From assembly GCA_026706635.1 (NCBI GenBank), contig JAPOYJ010000084.1, forward strand, positions 58,027 to 122,026: a stretch of 64,000 bases of DNA. Reading direction: 5' to 3'. Below, piece after piece: positions 38,893 to 47,335 of the stretch (its first letter is position 1; each line of letters opens with the position of its first letter). This DNA comes from Gemmatimonadota bacterium (lineage in GTDB: Bacteria > Gemmatimonadota > Gemmatimonadetes > Longimicrobiales > Gaopeijiaceae). The position numbers and the translations under genes were made by a program. A model generated the notes under the pieces. The model was not told where the DNA came from, did not search any database, and saw only the letters and a program-made list of their open reading frames with translations.

Positions 38893-39678
38893 GGGGCTTT
38901 GGACGCCTGACGCTGGCCTGCTGCTGCCCTCTCGCGGCCCTCGCGCCGGAGGCGCAGGCCCAGGAGGTTCTGTACACCGACACCGCCGAGGACCCACACC
39001 ATCGCAATAGGCAAACATCTGAACGACGCCGATAAGTGGAAGTACATCATCCATGAGGCGACGCACTGGGGCGGGTGGCCGGAATCAAGGCATCCCCTGA
39101 TCGAGAACATCACCGACCATTGCGTGGAGCGGCAAAAGAAGGTGGAAGAGGAGCTGAAAAAGAAGAAAAATCCGCCACACGCCCCTGGGTGGAGCGGTCG
39201 CAGCCCGTACGACACCGGCAACCAACCGATCGGGAGCGGCGGGAGCTGCACCATCATCTTTAGCAGCAGGTGCGGGGGAGGGGGTGCTGGGGAGCCTGGC
39301 ACCTGCGACGACGATCCCAGCAACAACGAGGGCGACGGGTCGGAAGGTAATCCCATCTGCACGTTGGGCGAGATCGTCGTCGGGGGGTGCACGTACAGCG
39401 TCACCAAGGTGTGCCAGGGGGGAAGCGGCCTGACCATGCTCGAGCACCTCGAGCACCTGGAGCTAGTGCTGGCCGACATGGGCGAAGAGCCGGCCTGTCC
39501 GGCGACCCCCGCAGCGGGACCATCGACGCCGGGGGAGAGGCCCGCATGGATCGCGGAGGCCGCGATCGCGCCCTCGGCCGGCCGTCGAGGGCCGGAGGGG
39601 ATCGAAAAGCGCCGAAATGAAGGATTCCGGGCGATTCCGGCCGGATCCGAGCTCCACAGAGCGACGGAGAGGCCATAG
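38889..39678 (+). pseudogene. Secreted HEATHW-motif protein, apparently frameshifted
   Basis: The frame from ATG 38889 encodes a clear signal peptide ending EAQAQ and then EVLYTDTAED before hitting a stop after about 48 codons. A neighbouring frame, open to 39678, supplies TIAIGKHLNDADKWKYIIHE, the possible metal site HEATHW, a Lys/Glu-rich helix and a cysteine-rich C-terminal half. Joining them needs one indel near 38990-39000. A single HExxH is suggestive of a peptidase but no further ligand is obvious. This is either a decayed gene or a sequencing error. Confidence 0.55.
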
Positions 39679-39836
39679 AGCGACCTCCCGAGGGGCGTAC
39701 GTCGGGTGAAATCGGGGCCCCGAAGGGTGGCCCCGCCATGCGGTGGTGCGGAGTCGGCAATCTCCCGGCCAGCGCGGCCAGAGCGACCAGGCGCCATCCC
39801 GCTTGCCATCGACCAAATGGAGACCGAAGTTAGGAT

Positions 39837-40964
39837 ATGCGCACCCTGCCGCTCAAGACCCGCGCGCGCCACAACGACGGCCGTTGCGAGACCACGGGAG
39901 AGGTGCCGCCAACCCCGCCTCCGCCGATCAGGGGGAGGGGCGTCCCCAGCAATCCGCCGAACCGCTTCGAGACCGTCCATCTCGAGATGGACCCCCCCGA
40001 CGGCGACGACGACAGCCCCCGGACCACCTTCATCCGCGACGCCACCCGCACCATCCTCTCCAGGAACGACAGCCCCGACATCTCCTTCTCGGCGTCTATC
40101 AACCCCTACCGGGGGTGCGAGCACGGCTGCGCCTACTGCTACGCGCGGCCGACCCACGAGTACCTGGGAATGTCGGCCGGGCTCGACTTCGAGCGGAAGA
40201 TCCTCGTCAAGGAGAGGGCCCCGGAGCTGCTTCGCCGGGAGCTCGCCGCCCCCTCCTGGCGCCCCCAGACGCTGGCGATGTCCGGGGTCACCGATCCCTA
40301 CCAGCCGATCGAGCGCCGCCTCCTCCTTGCCAGGGGATGTCTGGAGGTGCTCTGCGACTACCGCAACCCGGTCTTCGTCGTAACCAAGAACCACCTGGTC
40401 ACCCGGGACATCGACCTCCTCTCGGAGCTCGCCCGCCACGGCTGCGCGCGGGTCTTCGTGTCGGTCACGACGCTGCGGAGCGAGCTGGCCAGAGTGATGG
40501 AGCCCCGCACCTCGATCCCGGCGCGACGTCTGGACGCGATCGCCAGGCTGGCGGCGGCCGGAGTCCCCGTCGGCGTATTCGTGGCGCCGGTCGTCCCCGG
40601 CCTGACGGACGAGGAGATGCCGTCGATTCTGAGGGCCGCCGCCGGGGTGGGTGCCGAGCACGCCTCCTTCCTACTGCTCAGGCTCCCGGGCGCGGTCGCC
40701 GGCCTCTTCACCGAATGGCTCGAGACCCACTACCCGGGACGCAGGAAGAAGGTGCTCGCGAGACTCCGCGAGGCGAGGGGCGGCAGGTTGAACGAGAGCC
40801 GGTTCCACAAGCGGTTCCGCACCGACAACCACTACACCTCCCAGCTGCTCGGGCTATTTCGGGCCACGGCCCGAAGCGTCGGCCTGGCGACGAAGCCCCC
40901 GCCGCTCGGGACCGAGGCCTTCAGGCGCGGTGGTGGAGTCCAGACGGAGCTGTTCGGCGACTGA
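39837..40964 (+). CDS. PA0069-family radical SAM protein (SplB-like)
   Basis: A 375-residue radical SAM enzyme. The [4Fe-4S] cysteines are in RGCEHGCAYCYARP (Cys94, Cys98, Cys101). The PYRGCEHGC-YC context, with TDPYQPIE, matches the spore photoproduct lyase-like family widely found beside DNA repair genes. The reaction is unknown. The C-terminus lacks the spore lyase catalytic pattern I could verify. It stands alone between the decayed locus and cytochrome c. Confidence 0.88.
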   Translation: MRTLPLKTRARHNDGRCETTGEVPPTPPPPIRGRGVPSNPPNRFETVHLEMDPPDGDDDSPRTTFIRDATRTILSRNDSPDISFSASINPYRGCEHGCAYCYARPTHEYLGMSAGLDFERKILVKERAPELLRRELAAPSWRPQTLAMSGVTDPYQPIERRLLLARGCLEVLCDYRNPVFVVTKNHLVTRDIDLLSELARHGCARVFVSVTTLRSELARVMEPRTSIPARRLDAIARLAAAGVPVGVFVAPVVPGLTDEEMPSILRAAAGVGAEHASFLLLRLPGAVAGLFTEWLETHYPGRRKKVLARLREARGGRLNESRFHKRFRTDNHYTSQLLGLFRATARSVGLATKPPPLGTEAFRRGGGVQTELFGD

Positions 40965-40979
40965 TGGCGATAGGCAGAG

Positions 40980-41549
40980 TCACCGGCCAACGGCCACCAG
41001 CCCCCGACTCAGCGCGTAGACGTACGCGGACACCGCCTCGACCTGGGGGTCCGTCAGCGGCATGCCCGCCCTGGGCAGCATCGCGCCCGGGTGTTTGATC
41101 GGCTTCGGCACACCGGTCTTGACGAGCTCCACAATCGAGCCGTACTCGCCGTCCACGTTGATCCAGAGGTCGTCGGTAAGGTCGGGAGCAAGCGGCCCTC
41201 CGGTCCCGTCGAGGTGGCACGTGAAGCAGATCCCGCCCCCACCGAAGAGCTCCTTGCCTTCGGCGACCATCGTCGCGGTCACGCCGTCGGGTAGGAGCGC
41301 CTCGTCGATCGGCGGCGCGGGTGCGGCATCTTCGCGCACGGGAGCGTCCTGTGCCGTCTCGTCTGCGCCCTCGCTCCCGCCTCCCCCCGCTCCGGACGAG
41401 GACGAGGAATCCGGGGCACCGCAGGCGAGAATGCCGAGGGCCGCCGTCGCGCCGAAGAGGAGGACCGCCGCCCCGCCAGCTCGCGGCAGGATCCCGAGCG
41501 GCACACGGGGCGCGATTCGCCCATGCTGGCCACTGGCGCTACTAGTCAC
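40980..41549 (-). CDS. Lipoprotein c-type cytochrome, monoheme
   Basis: A 189-residue periplasmic, membrane-anchored electron carrier. The signal ends in lipobox LGILAC (Cys43), followed by a Ser/Gly/Asp-rich linker. The heme site is CFTCH (108-112) with GGP downstream and a Met ligand in PRAGMP, giving a class I cytochrome c. The GTG start at 41549 follows GGGAGGAG. It is divergent from the ferredoxin reductase gene and its partner is not evident. Confidence 0.9.
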   Translation of the reverse strand: MTSSASGQHGRIAPRVPLGILPRAGGAAVLLFGATAALGILACGAPDSSSSSGAGGGGSEGADETAQDAPVREDAAPAPPIDEALLPDGVTATMVAEGKELFGGGGICFTCHLDGTGGPLAPDLTDDLWINVDGEYGSIVELVKTGVPKPIKHPGAMLPRAGMPLTDPQVEAVSAYVYALSRGLVAVGR

Positions 41550-41625
41550 TAGACTCCTCCCGGATCGGCGCGAAGGATGGCTCGGGCCGCTGAGACCCGC
41601 ACCCAACCCAGGAAGGTAACAGCCC

Positions 41626-43029
41626 GTGGACCGCGCCGCTAAGCGCCGCACCAGAGTCGCGATCGTGGGCGCCGGGCCCGCCGGCTTCTACGCAGCCGAG
41701 TCCCTGCTTAGGGGCGAGGGCGACTTCGCGATCGACTTCGTAAACCGGCTCCCTACGCCGTTCGGACTGGTGCGCGACGGAGTGGCCCCGGATCACCAGG
41801 CGATCAAGTCGGTGACCCGCGTCTACGCCAGGATCCTGGCGCGCGAGGAGGTGCGCTACTTCGGCAATGTGACGTTGGGTCGCGATCTGTCGGTCGACGA
41901 CCTCCGCCAGCGCTACGACCACATCGTGTACGCTGTGGGAGCGCAGAGCGACCGCCGGTTAGGGATCCCCGGAGAGGAGATCGAGGGCAGCCACGCCGCC
42001 TTCGAGTTCGTGGCGTGGTACAACGGCCACCCCGACTATCGCGGTAGCCGCTTCGACCTAAGCTGCGAAGAGGTGGTCGTGGTGGGCAACGGCAACGTCG
42101 CGATCGACGTAGCGCGCATACTCCTGCACGCTCCGGCGACGCTTGCCGGTACCGACATCGCCGACCATGCGCTCGAGGCGCTCGGTGCAAGCCGGGTGCG
42201 ACGGGTGACGCTTCTGGGTCGCCGGGGGCCCGCGCAGGCATCGTTCACGAATCCCGAGCTGCGCGAGTTCGGGCGCATCGACGGGGTCCGCGCCCAGGTG
42301 GACGCCGCCGAGCTGGAGATCGACGCGGCCAGCGAGGCTTCGCTCGCGGAGAACGTGGTCAGGCAGCGCAACATGAAGACGCTTGCCGGGTACGCGGCAG
42401 CCTGGGAGAGCGGCGGCGACAGCGAGCGCACGGTTCGTTTTCGCTTCCTGGTCTCGCCGATCGAGGTCATCTCCGACGGCGGGCGCGTGACGGGCGTGAG
42501 GATCGAGCGCAACCGGCTCGTGGCTCTTGAGGACGGGTACATGCGGGCCGAGGGGACAGGCGAGACCGAGGTCGTCCCGTGCGGGCTCCTGATCCGCTCG
42601 GTGGGCTACCGCGGCGTCCCGATCCCAGGTGTGCCGTACTGCGAGCGACGGGGGATATTCCCGAATGCGGGCGGACGGCTCACCGCAAGCGCCACCGACG
42701 ATGCCACCGTGCCGGGCGAATACGTCGTCGGGTGGGCGAAGCGAGGGCCGAGCGGTGTGATCGGCACCAACAAGGCGGACGCAGCCGCGACGGTGAGGCT
42801 CCTTCTCGAGGACCTGGCAACCGGGGTGAATTGCAGGCGAGACGACGCAGAGGGCGATCTGGCCGACCTGCTCGGGAGCAGGGGCGTCCGGTGGATTGAC
42901 AAGAACGGGTGGGGGAGGATCGACGCGCACGAAACGGGCCGAGGCAAGCCGGAGGGCCGTCCGCGCGTCAAGCTATGCACAGCTGGCGAGATGGTGGCGA
43001 TCGCGGGAGAAGCAGTGCGCACCCGCTAG
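41626..43029 (+). CDS. FprA-type ferredoxin/adrenodoxin-NADP+ reductase
   Basis: A 467-residue FAD enzyme shuttling electrons between NADPH and ferredoxin. FAD motif VAIVGAGPAGFYAAESLL (about 11-28) is followed by PFGLVRDGVAPDH, the NADP motif VVVVGNGNVAIDVARIL, and VGYRGVPIPG and GWAKRGPSGVIGTNKADA, all adrenodoxin reductase hallmarks. The GTG start at 41626 has no strong ribosome site. The TAG stop is followed directly by GCAGTCCGCGCG, a degenerate dispersed-repeat end. Confidence 0.93.
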   Translation: MDRAAKRRTRVAIVGAGPAGFYAAESLLRGEGDFAIDFVNRLPTPFGLVRDGVAPDHQAIKSVTRVYARILAREEVRYFGNVTLGRDLSVDDLRQRYDHIVYAVGAQSDRRLGIPGEEIEGSHAAFEFVAWYNGHPDYRGSRFDLSCEEVVVVGNGNVAIDVARILLHAPATLAGTDIADHALEALGASRVRRVTLLGRRGPAQASFTNPELREFGRIDGVRAQVDAAELEIDAASEASLAENVVRQRNMKTLAGYAAAWESGGDSERTVRFRFLVSPIEVISDGGRVTGVRIERNRLVALEDGYMRAEGTGETEVVPCGLLIRSVGYRGVPIPGVPYCERRGIFPNAGGRLTASATDDATVPGEYVVGWAKRGPSGVIGTNKADAAATVRLLLEDLATGVNCRRDDAEGDLADLLGSRGVRWIDKNGWGRIDAHETGRGKPEGRPRVKLCTAGEMVAIAGEAVRTR

Positions 43030-43045
43030 CAGTCCGCGCGCCTGG
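43029..43045. repeat. Degenerate element tip at the ferredoxin reductase stop
   Basis: GCAGTCCGCGCG follows TA of the TAG stop at 43027-43029, an eroded version of GCAGTCCGTGGA. A fuller copy begins 22 bases further on at 43067, facing the same way. Confidence 0.5.
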
Positions 43046-43066
43046 AGTCCGCGCAGCGGGCGATCT

Positions 43067-43178
43067 AGCAGCCCGTGGACAGAGCTCCCACGCCAGGAGT
43101 GGCGCCGCGTCCCTGCTGGGTGGTTTACAATTCCCACACCCGTGGCTTCGCTCTGCGTTGCGCCTTGCCAGCGGGGCG
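43067..43178 (-). repeat. Dispersed MITE-like element, degenerate copy
   Basis: It starts TA-GCAGCCCGTGGACAGAGC, then CCACGCCAGGAG, a decayed AT-rich core (GGTTTACAATT) and ACCCGTGGCTTCGCTCTGCG. It matches the 46.4-kb copy in order. It lies between the ferredoxin reductase and a small lipoprotein gene. Confidence 0.7.
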
Positions 43179-43241
43179 GCCCGCGGACCGGACCCCGACG
43201 GGTAGCCGAAGGACGTCGCCGGGCTACCGGAAGCCAGGGTC

Positions 43242-43670
43242 CTACCTCTGAAGCCAGACCGACCTGGACGCTGCCGCGGGCGGTTCGGTGACGATAACCT
43301 CAAGCGTATCGTTCTCGAAGGTGTAGGTGCCGCTCGCGCTACCCTGCTGCCCCCTCTGCGTCCAGGAGCCGTTGAGGCTGTTGGTGTAGGTCCCCATGTC
43401 CTCCAGCTCTATTTCCGGCGTCTGCACCTGAAGTTCCAAGGTCATGCTCCCCATCGCCTGCGATCCTGCGACCGAGTCCTGTTTCAACACAAAGGTCCCG
43501 GCTACGTTCGGAGGCTCGAAGGTAAAGCTGCCCTGCGTTACCGATAGGACATCGTAGGTGCCCGACAGGTCTGGAGGCTGCTCTTCCGGCGGGTCCACTC
43601 CATTACCGCAGGCCAATGCGAGAGCGGCCGCCAGCGGGACAATCCGGATGGGGGCGAAGTGGCCGCGCAC
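43242..43670 (-). CDS. Small lipoprotein of unknown function
   Basis: A 142-residue exported protein with lipobox ALALAC near residue 20, then DLSGTYDVLSVTQGSFTFEP and SGTYTFENDTLEVIV, a lipocalin-like or META-like beta pattern seen in many uncharacterised lipoproteins. I chose GTG at 43670 because it starts just before the hydrophobic segment; an open frame extends to an ATG at 43814 without signal-like sequence. Confidence 0.6.
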   Translation of the reverse strand: MRGHFAPIRIVPLAAALALACGNGVDPPEEQPPDLSGTYDVLSVTQGSFTFEPPNVAGTFVLKQDSVAGSQAMGSMTLELQVQTPEIELEDMGTYTNSLNGSWTQRGQQGSASGTYTFENDTLEVIVTEPPAAASRSVWLQR

Positions 43671-43897
43671 CGGCCTTGAAGAAGTGGTCGATCCGCCAGT
43701 GGTCGGCGAAGTTGCATCCGGGGTTCCGTTGAAGAGCACTTGATCCTCCAAATGGCTGGTTGAGGTCGGGGGCCGGGACCCGCAGCGACGAATCAGCGAA
43801 CACGCCGCCGCCACTCTGGTCCGTCCGAGTGTGGGTCACGCCCAACATCCGAATCTAACAGGATGCTCACCGCCTCGGGCAAGCGCGGAGGCGACCG

Positions 43898-45229
43898 CTA
43901 GCAACCCTTCTCCCTGAGGGTCAGAGGGGGTGCCCACTCCGCCGCGCCCGGCACGCGCCGCCCCCACGTATTGTCGTAGCGGTCGTCCTTCTTCAGGAGG
44001 AAGCGGATGATCATGCGGTGGAGCATGTTCATCTTCGGGAGCGTCCCGTGGAGCCCCGCGAGCCCGGAGAGCGCCCGGTCACGCAGCTCCCAGTAGCCGA
44101 AGTCGGAGGGCGCTACGCATACTACGTGGCGCTCGTCCATGAATGGGGGCAGTGCGCCAGCCAGCGCCACCGTGCCGTCGCCCGTCTGGCGTCTCGCGGC
44201 CGTCCCGTCGCGGTTCCATTCGTTTCTGCGCTCGGCCGCGCGAAGGTCGAAGCGCGGGGAGCCGCCCTCATCCAGACGGACTCGGAGCCCGGTGCGCGTC
44301 TCGGCGTCCACGCCCACAATCGCCAGCCACCTTCGCCGCGGGAGCGGTTCCGGCGGAGGCCCGCTCCCGAACGGGTCGGAGGCGCTACCAGCGCCGGGGG
44401 CGCCGAGCCTCAGCGCCGCGATCCGCTCCCGGTGCGCCCGGGCCTCGTCGAGGAGCAGGCGGAAGAGGTCGTCCCCCGAAGCGCCCCACTCGGCGACCTG
44501 GCGGTGCAGAGCGCGTGCGATGCTCGGCTGCCATGCCTCCGGGCTGAAGATGTCGGCCTCGCCCCCTTCGTCCACGGTAAGCGCACCCTCGAAGCTGGGC
44601 AGGAGGTAGTAGAGCGATGGCGTCATCCGGGCCACCCGCCTCTCTCTCGCCTTTCCGGAGGTGTCCGTCAGGTCGCTCGTCCCGGTCGCCATCGCCAGGA
44701 TCGCCTCGTGCGAGCCGCTGAAGGGCGTGGCGATCGTCACCACACGGTCAACAAGCCCGGCACCGTGCCGCTCCAGATAGCCAGCAATCAGCAGCCCTCC
44801 CATCGAGTGGCCGATCAGCGTCACCGTCGGCGAGGTTGCGTAGCCCACATCGCGGTAGTGCCGGAGCAGCGAAGTGCGGTCGATGACCTCGGCGACGAAT
44901 GCCGCCAGTCGCTCCTCGGTCCACTCCAGCGGCATCCTCCAGTCGTAGCCGAAGGGGAAGACCGGGACGGGTCCGGAGAGGTGCTCGGCGAGCTCGTCGC
45001 GGAGCTCCTCGATCAGCTCCTCGTAGATGAGCGGCAGCGGGCCCCTGGGCGAGACGCGCGCCGGTTCCAGGAACTCGTATCGCCGATCCCCGGGGTGGAG
45101 CGCGACGCGGTCGTAGTTCTTCCTCCGGACGGCACTCCAGAGAACCTCGGGCGGCAGCTCGTATTCGTCGTGCAGCTCCGACGCGGTGATGCCGGGGACC
45201 ACGACGACCGGCGAGGGCGGTGCGAGCAT
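43898..45229 (-). CDS. Lipase/LCAT-like alpha/beta hydrolase
   Basis: A 443-residue alpha/beta hydrolase resembling lecithin-cholesterol acyltransferases and phospholipases. VVVVPGITASEL opens the fold, and the nucleophile elbow is LIGHSMGGLLIAGY (Ser about 142). A late DGTVALAGALPP segment with a His downstream (DERHVV) could complete the triad. No signal peptide is visible from ATG 45229; the frame extends upstream to 45514 but overlaps the divergent barrel gene. It is transcribed divergently from that gene with about 150 bases between starts. Confidence 0.8.
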   Translation of the reverse strand: MLAPPSPVVVVPGITASELHDEYELPPEVLWSAVRRKNYDRVALHPGDRRYEFLEPARVSPRGPLPLIYEELIEELRDELAEHLSGPVPVFPFGYDWRMPLEWTEERLAAFVAEVIDRTSLLRHYRDVGYATSPTVTLIGHSMGGLLIAGYLERHGAGLVDRVVTIATPFSGSHEAILAMATGTSDLTDTSGKARERRVARMTPSLYYLLPSFEGALTVDEGGEADIFSPEAWQPSIARALHRQVAEWGASGDDLFRLLLDEARAHRERIAALRLGAPGAGSASDPFGSGPPPEPLPRRRWLAIVGVDAETRTGLRVRLDEGGSPRFDLRAAERRNEWNRDGTAARRQTGDGTVALAGALPPFMDERHVVCVAPSDFGYWELRDRALSGLAGLHGTLPKMNMLHRMIIRFLLKKDDRYDNTWGRRVPGAAEWAPPLTLREKGC

Positions 45230-45380
45230 CCTGGAGCTCCCAGTGGCGAGGGGATTGCCAGCACGATGGGCCACCGGCGCGAACGGAGCAAGCGGTGTGC
45301 TCGTCCGGCTGGCTTTATGCGCCGCCGGGTTCCCGGTAACTTGCACGGCAGCCACTGCACACCCGGAGGAGTCCCCACCC

Positions 45381-46127
45381 ATGAAGCGACGGTCCCGCGC
45401 CCACAGCTGCCTGACGGCCCTGGGAGCGGCCGCCTGCGCCGTGTCTTCGCCCGGTCTCCTGTCTTCCCAGACGATCTCGCTCATCGCAGGGGCCAACATG
45501 ACGGTCCTGGCCAATGTGGACCAGAACCACGAGCGCTACGATGGGTTCGACCCGTCCTACGGCGCGAATCTGGGAGTGGGCGCGAGCTTCCGCCTCTCCC
45601 CCCCGGAGGCGGACGAGAGCCTCTGGGCCCAGTTTTCGGCGGTCTATGCGCGCAAGGGTGCCGTAATGCGACCCAACTCCGCTCTCGACGAGTACGAGGG
45701 ATTGGACTTCCGACTCGACTACATGGAGCTGGCGCTGCTGGCCGACATGCGGTTCCACTCGATCGTAGATGGCATCTTCATCCACTTTCTCGTCGGGCCG
45801 TCGCTCGGCGTGCTGCTCTCCTGCGAGGTTGTCGAACCGAGCGGGGACGACGAACCCCCGCACCTCACCGGGTGCCTCGGCGACGTAGGGGAGGAGGGGT
45901 CGCCCTGGGGCTTCAGGCGTCTCGACGCCGGGGTCGTAGGCGGTGCCGGCCTCGAGGTCGCCCTCACCGAGAGGGTGGGGCTGCACGCCAGCGCCCAGCG
46001 GACGTTCGGGCTCGGCTACGCGGACACGGAGTACGACGCCGGGACCGTGGACGGCCCCGTCCTGGTCCCGGCGCTCAAGAACCGGGCGTTGTCCCTGCGG
46101 GCCGCCCTGGCCGTGCCCCTGGGGTAG
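45381..46127 (+). CDS. Outer membrane beta-barrel protein, 248 aa
   Basis: A PorT/OmpA-like eight-strand barrel candidate. It has an N-terminal signal (about 1-28, ending LLSSQ), then alternating strands such as ANLGVGASFRL, FHSIVDGIFIHFLVGPSLGV and NRALSLRAALAVPLG at the end. A Cys pair (LSCEVV, LTGCLG) may form a disulfide in an outer loop. ATG follows GGAGGAG. Role unknown. Repeat-like sequence (TAGCAGCGCTGCATC) starts at the stop codon. Confidence 0.78.
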   Translation: MKRRSRAHSCLTALGAAACAVSSPGLLSSQTISLIAGANMTVLANVDQNHERYDGFDPSYGANLGVGASFRLSPPEADESLWAQFSAVYARKGAVMRPNSALDEYEGLDFRLDYMELALLADMRFHSIVDGIFIHFLVGPSLGVLLSCEVVEPSGDDEPPHLTGCLGDVGEEGSPWGFRRLDAGVVGGAGLEVALTERVGLHASAQRTFGLGYADTEYDAGTVDGPVLVPALKNRALSLRAALAVPLG

Positions 46128-46160
46128 CAGCGCTGCATCTCCGCCGGGCCACCTCGCTCG

Positions 46161-46343
46161 CTACAGGTGTCCCGCCTCCTGGAGCAGCTCCTGCAGCCGT
46201 GGCTCCCTCTCGGCAAGGGGCGTCCTGGTGATCAGGCGGGCCAGCTTGATCCGCTCCTCGTCCCCCACCCTGTCGAGCACCGTGATGGGGGTGCCGTAGC
46301 GAAGCAGGATGCGCTTGGCGTCTACAGCCACTTGGTCTGTCAA
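46161..46343 (-). CDS. Small hypothetical protein, 60 aa
   Basis: A TTG start at 46343 is preceded by GGAGG with five bases spacing. The protein is charged and helical: TDQVAVDAKRILLRYGTPI, then a DEERIKLARLITRTPLAERE segment. No signal or membrane helix. Not recognised. The good ribosome site and amphipathic composition argue that it is real, but homology was not tested. Confidence 0.5.
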   Translation of the reverse strand: MTDQVAVDAKRILLRYGTPITVLDRVGDEERIKLARLITRTPLAEREPRLQELLQEAGHL

Positions 46344-46445
46344 CCCGGCCTCCGTGCGGGGTGAATCGCGTACCTTACCAAGCTAACGCCGAGGAGGGGC
46401 GATTGCCGACCCACGGGCGTGTGTCTTCAATTCCCACGAGCCCTA

Positions 46446-46740
46446 GCAGCCCGTGGACATACCTCCCACGGCAGGAGCGGCGCTGCATCCGTGCTGGATC
46501 GCTTCGCTCGCCTATTCGTATTGTAATCTACGCTTTACAACATGTAATCCATGATTTACAATGCCCGTATCCGTGGCTTCGCTCTGCGTCGCTCCTCGGG
46601 CCGGTAGCGCTGCTACCAGCCCTTGCAGCCCGCAGATGCACCCTGGCGGCATTCGAGGGGCGCTGCATCCGCGCTGGATCGCTTCGCTTCTGCGTTGCTT
46701 CTTGGGCGAATGGCTCCGCCATGCGCCCCCCGGCGGCGGC
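46446..46740 (-). repeat. Compound dispersed element carrying an IS630 remnant
   Basis: It starts TA-GCAGCCCGTGGACATACC, contains the 39-bp module at 46522-46560, the GGTAGCGCTGCTACC hairpin near 46610, a second partial arm (GGCATTCGAGGGGCGCTGCA) at 46650-46700, and runs into the transposase fragment. It is the longest copy and fills an intergenic region of about 380 bases. Confidence 0.75.
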
Positions 46741-47148
46741 ACGCACTGGACTTGCCGCACCATGGCCGACGCCACGGGGATCTCGAAGTCCGCGGTCCAC
46801 CGCCTCTGGAGAGCGTTCGACATCCTGCCTCACCGGCAGAGGCACTTCAAGCTCTCCATCGATCCGTTCTTCGCCGAGAAGGTTCGCGATATCGTCGGGC
46901 TCTACCTCAACCCGCCCGACCACGCGATGGTGCTCTGCGTGGACGAGAAGAGCCAGACGCAGGCACCGGAGCGAACCCAGCCCCTGCTACCCCTCGGGCT
47001 CGGATACGTCGAGGGCGTCACGCACGGATACATCCGTCACGGCACCACCACCCTCCTCGCCGCGCTGGATGTCGCCACTGGCCGGGTCCTCGCCCAGTGC
47101 AAGGCGCGCCACCGCCACTGCACCACATCGGCCCGAAGAGTACATTAG
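46741..47148 (+). pseudogene. IS630-family transposase fragment
   Basis: The open frame encodes THWTCRTMADATGISKSAVH, the helix-turn-helix part, then LVLCVDEKSQ-type sequence (MVLCVDEKSQTQAPERTQ) with the first catalytic Asp, GYVEGVTHGYIRHGTTTLLA and ALDVATGRVLAQC. These are typical of IS630 DDE transposases of about 340 residues. Both the N-terminal third and the C-terminal half with the later acidic residues are missing, and the frame ends abruptly after RHRHC. It is therefore inactive. Confidence 0.85.
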
Positions 47149-47335
47149 TGTCGGCGGGGCGGCGGCGCGCGGAGGACGGCGGGCCGTTCGTAGCATCGCG
47201 AGGGAGCGGGGATCCGCGTGTGCGCTCCACGAGAAAGCTCGAACCGACGAGAGGCGTGAGGAAGCTCAGGGATCTGCAGGAGGAGACCATCGTGCTGGTG
47301 CGGATCGAGGAGTCGCCCGAACCGGCGCGCCGGGC

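Noticed and set aside
45229..45514. N-terminal extension of the lipase frame
   Set aside because: It would run into the coding start of the divergent barrel gene and lacks signal-like sequence.
46561..46740. N-terminal coding extension of the transposase frame
   Set aside because: The sequence before 46741 is repeat DNA found non-coding elsewhere.
47149..47335. Coding sequence between the transposase remnant and fabV
   Set aside because: A short frame exists but shows no motif or ribosome site and could be part of the decayed element.
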